From: Hellea sp.
GTDB taxonomy: Bacteria > Pseudomonadota > Alphaproteobacteria > Caulobacterales > Maricaulaceae
DNA: 35,367 nt
Assembly: GCA_020629545.1 (NCBI GenBank)
Contig: JAHDDC010000006.1
Location: 44,782-80,148 of the forward strand
Direction of reading: 5' to 3'
A program made the translations under genes and the position numbers. Each line of letters starts with the position of its first letter. The first letter of the stretch is position 1. Under the pieces are notes generated by a model that was not told the DNA's origin, did no database searches, and saw only the letters and a program-made list of their open reading frames with translations. Positions 34,788 to 35,367 of the stretch are shown piece by piece.

Positions 34788-35367
34788 TGACTACGCATAC
34801 TGTCATATTCACGCCGTCCGGAATTAGGGCGGAAGCTCAAGATGGTCAAACTGTCTATGATGTTGCGCTGGATGCTGGCGTGGATATCCAGTCGATTTGC
34901 GGCGGTAAAGGATTATGCAAGCGATGCCAATGTGAGATAGACACAGGGAAACATGCTAAGTTTAACCTTGATGTCAAAGCTGATCATGTTGGCAAGCTGA
35001 CACCTACTGAGAAAAAGGCTATTCACGATGGAGAGCTTTCTGAAACCAGAAGACTAGCTTGCCGGGCCAAGATCCGCGGAGCTCTTGTCGTTGATGTCCC
35101 GAGCGATGCCCGTGAAGCTGAAAGCTCTATTCAAAAGAAAAGCACGCCGATCGATGTGCCTGTCAATCCCGCCATCACGCTTCATATGGTTCAATTACCT
35201 GTCCCGACGCTTGAGGATAACCCGAGTGACGGGGAGGCACTTGTCGCTGCCTTGAAACAGCATCACCAGTTAGATGTTCGCCCATCACATAGAATGCTGA
35301 TCAAGCTTCAGGCTATTCTTAAGGAACACGAACGCACCGTCATCTCGGTTGTCAGAAACAACGATAC
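34787..35367 (+). CDS. RamA/RACo-like corrinoid reactivase, 5' part (cut by window edge)
   Basis: 193 complete codons are visible from ATG 34787, the frame staying open to the last base. Residues 1-100 form a 2Fe-2S ferredoxin domain: Cys38-x5-Cys44-x2-Cys47 and Cys92, with GGKGLCKRC. This N-terminus followed by a linker and a central region (TLHMVQLPVPTLEDNPSDGEALVAAL) is the layout of ASKHA-domain DUF4445 proteins (RACo, RamA, RamQ-like) that use ATP to reduce inactive Co(II) corrinoid. The ASKHA part itself is beyond the window, so the assignment rests on the ferredoxin domain, the linker and the operon with a corrinoid protein. It would reactivate the protein at 30651-31340. Confidence 0.82.
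   Translation, partial: MTTHTVIFTPSGIRAEAQDGQTVYDVALDAGVDIQSICGGKGLCKRCQCEIDTGKHAKFNLDVKADHVGKLTPTEKKAIHDGELSETRRLACRAKIRGALVVDVPSDAREAESSIQKKSTPIDVPVNPAITLHMVQLPVPTLEDNPSDGEALVAALKQHHQLDVRPSHRMLIKLQAILKEHERTVISVVRNND

Overview
This window reads as an alphaproteobacterial, probably marine, chromosomal segment devoted almost entirely to the breakdown of methylated osmolytes and to one-carbon (C1) metabolism. The suggestion of an alphaproteobacterium (SAR116-like or a related heterotroph) is inferred from the gene set: a DmdA-type DMSP demethylase, a DddP-type DMSP lyase, SoxBDAG sarcosine oxidase, an FdsGBA-type NAD-dependent formate dehydrogenase and the absence of any mobile element. Genes are tightly packed, many overlap by 1-14 bases, and no gene-free stretch exceeds 300 bases. 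The longest gaps are 15640-15909, 28650-28899, 19027-19211, 386-557 and 16909-17017. I see no tRNA, rRNA, CRISPR, insertion sequence or phage gene.

Layout. (1) 5-385 (-) is a carboxymuconolactone-decarboxylase-family gene, divergent from a plus-strand operon at 558-5945: aldehyde dehydrogenase, M19 dipeptidase-like protein with an altered metal site, an unrecognised 553-560 aa protein, a DUF3726 protein and a MobA-like nucleotidyltransferase. (2) 6002-14518 (+) is a TetR/BetI-like regulator with a clear inverted-repeat operator, then a dimethylglycine/sarcosine dehydrogenase-type flavoprotein, soxB, soxD, soxA, soxG and a FolB-like gene. (3) 14515-15639 (-) is dmdA, divergent from a LysR regulator (15910-16908, +), followed by a Rieske oxygenase alpha subunit (17018-18148, +). 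(4) 18145-19026 (-) is folD with two changed active-site residues, divergent from fdsG-fdsB-fdsA-fdhD-MFS (19212-26106, +). (5) 26120-28649 (-) is the operon dddP, DUF1289, GATase1/AraC regulator. (6) 28900-35367 (+) is fhs, corrinoid protein, DUF1638, metV, metF, pterin-dependent corrinoid methyltransferase, GFA-family protein, and the start of a RamA/RACo-like ferredoxin-ASKHA reactivase cut by the window edge.

How the parts fit (inference). Glycine betaine, dimethylglycine, sarcosine and DMSP are demethylated by the Rieske enzyme, the flavoproteins and DmdA. Methyl groups arrive on tetrahydrofolate as methylene-THF (Sox, DMGDH-type) or methyl-THF (DmdA, the corrinoid methyltransferase). 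MetV/MetF would oxidise methyl-THF to methylene-THF, FolD would go to methenyl/formyl-THF, Fhs running in reverse would release formate with ATP formation, and the Fds formate dehydrogenase would make CO2 and NADH. The right-hand operon looks like the methyl branch of an acetogen placed in an apparently aerobic demethylation setting. The substrate-specific corrinoid methyltransferase expected for such a system is not in the window. It is the part I consider most likely to be poorly described.
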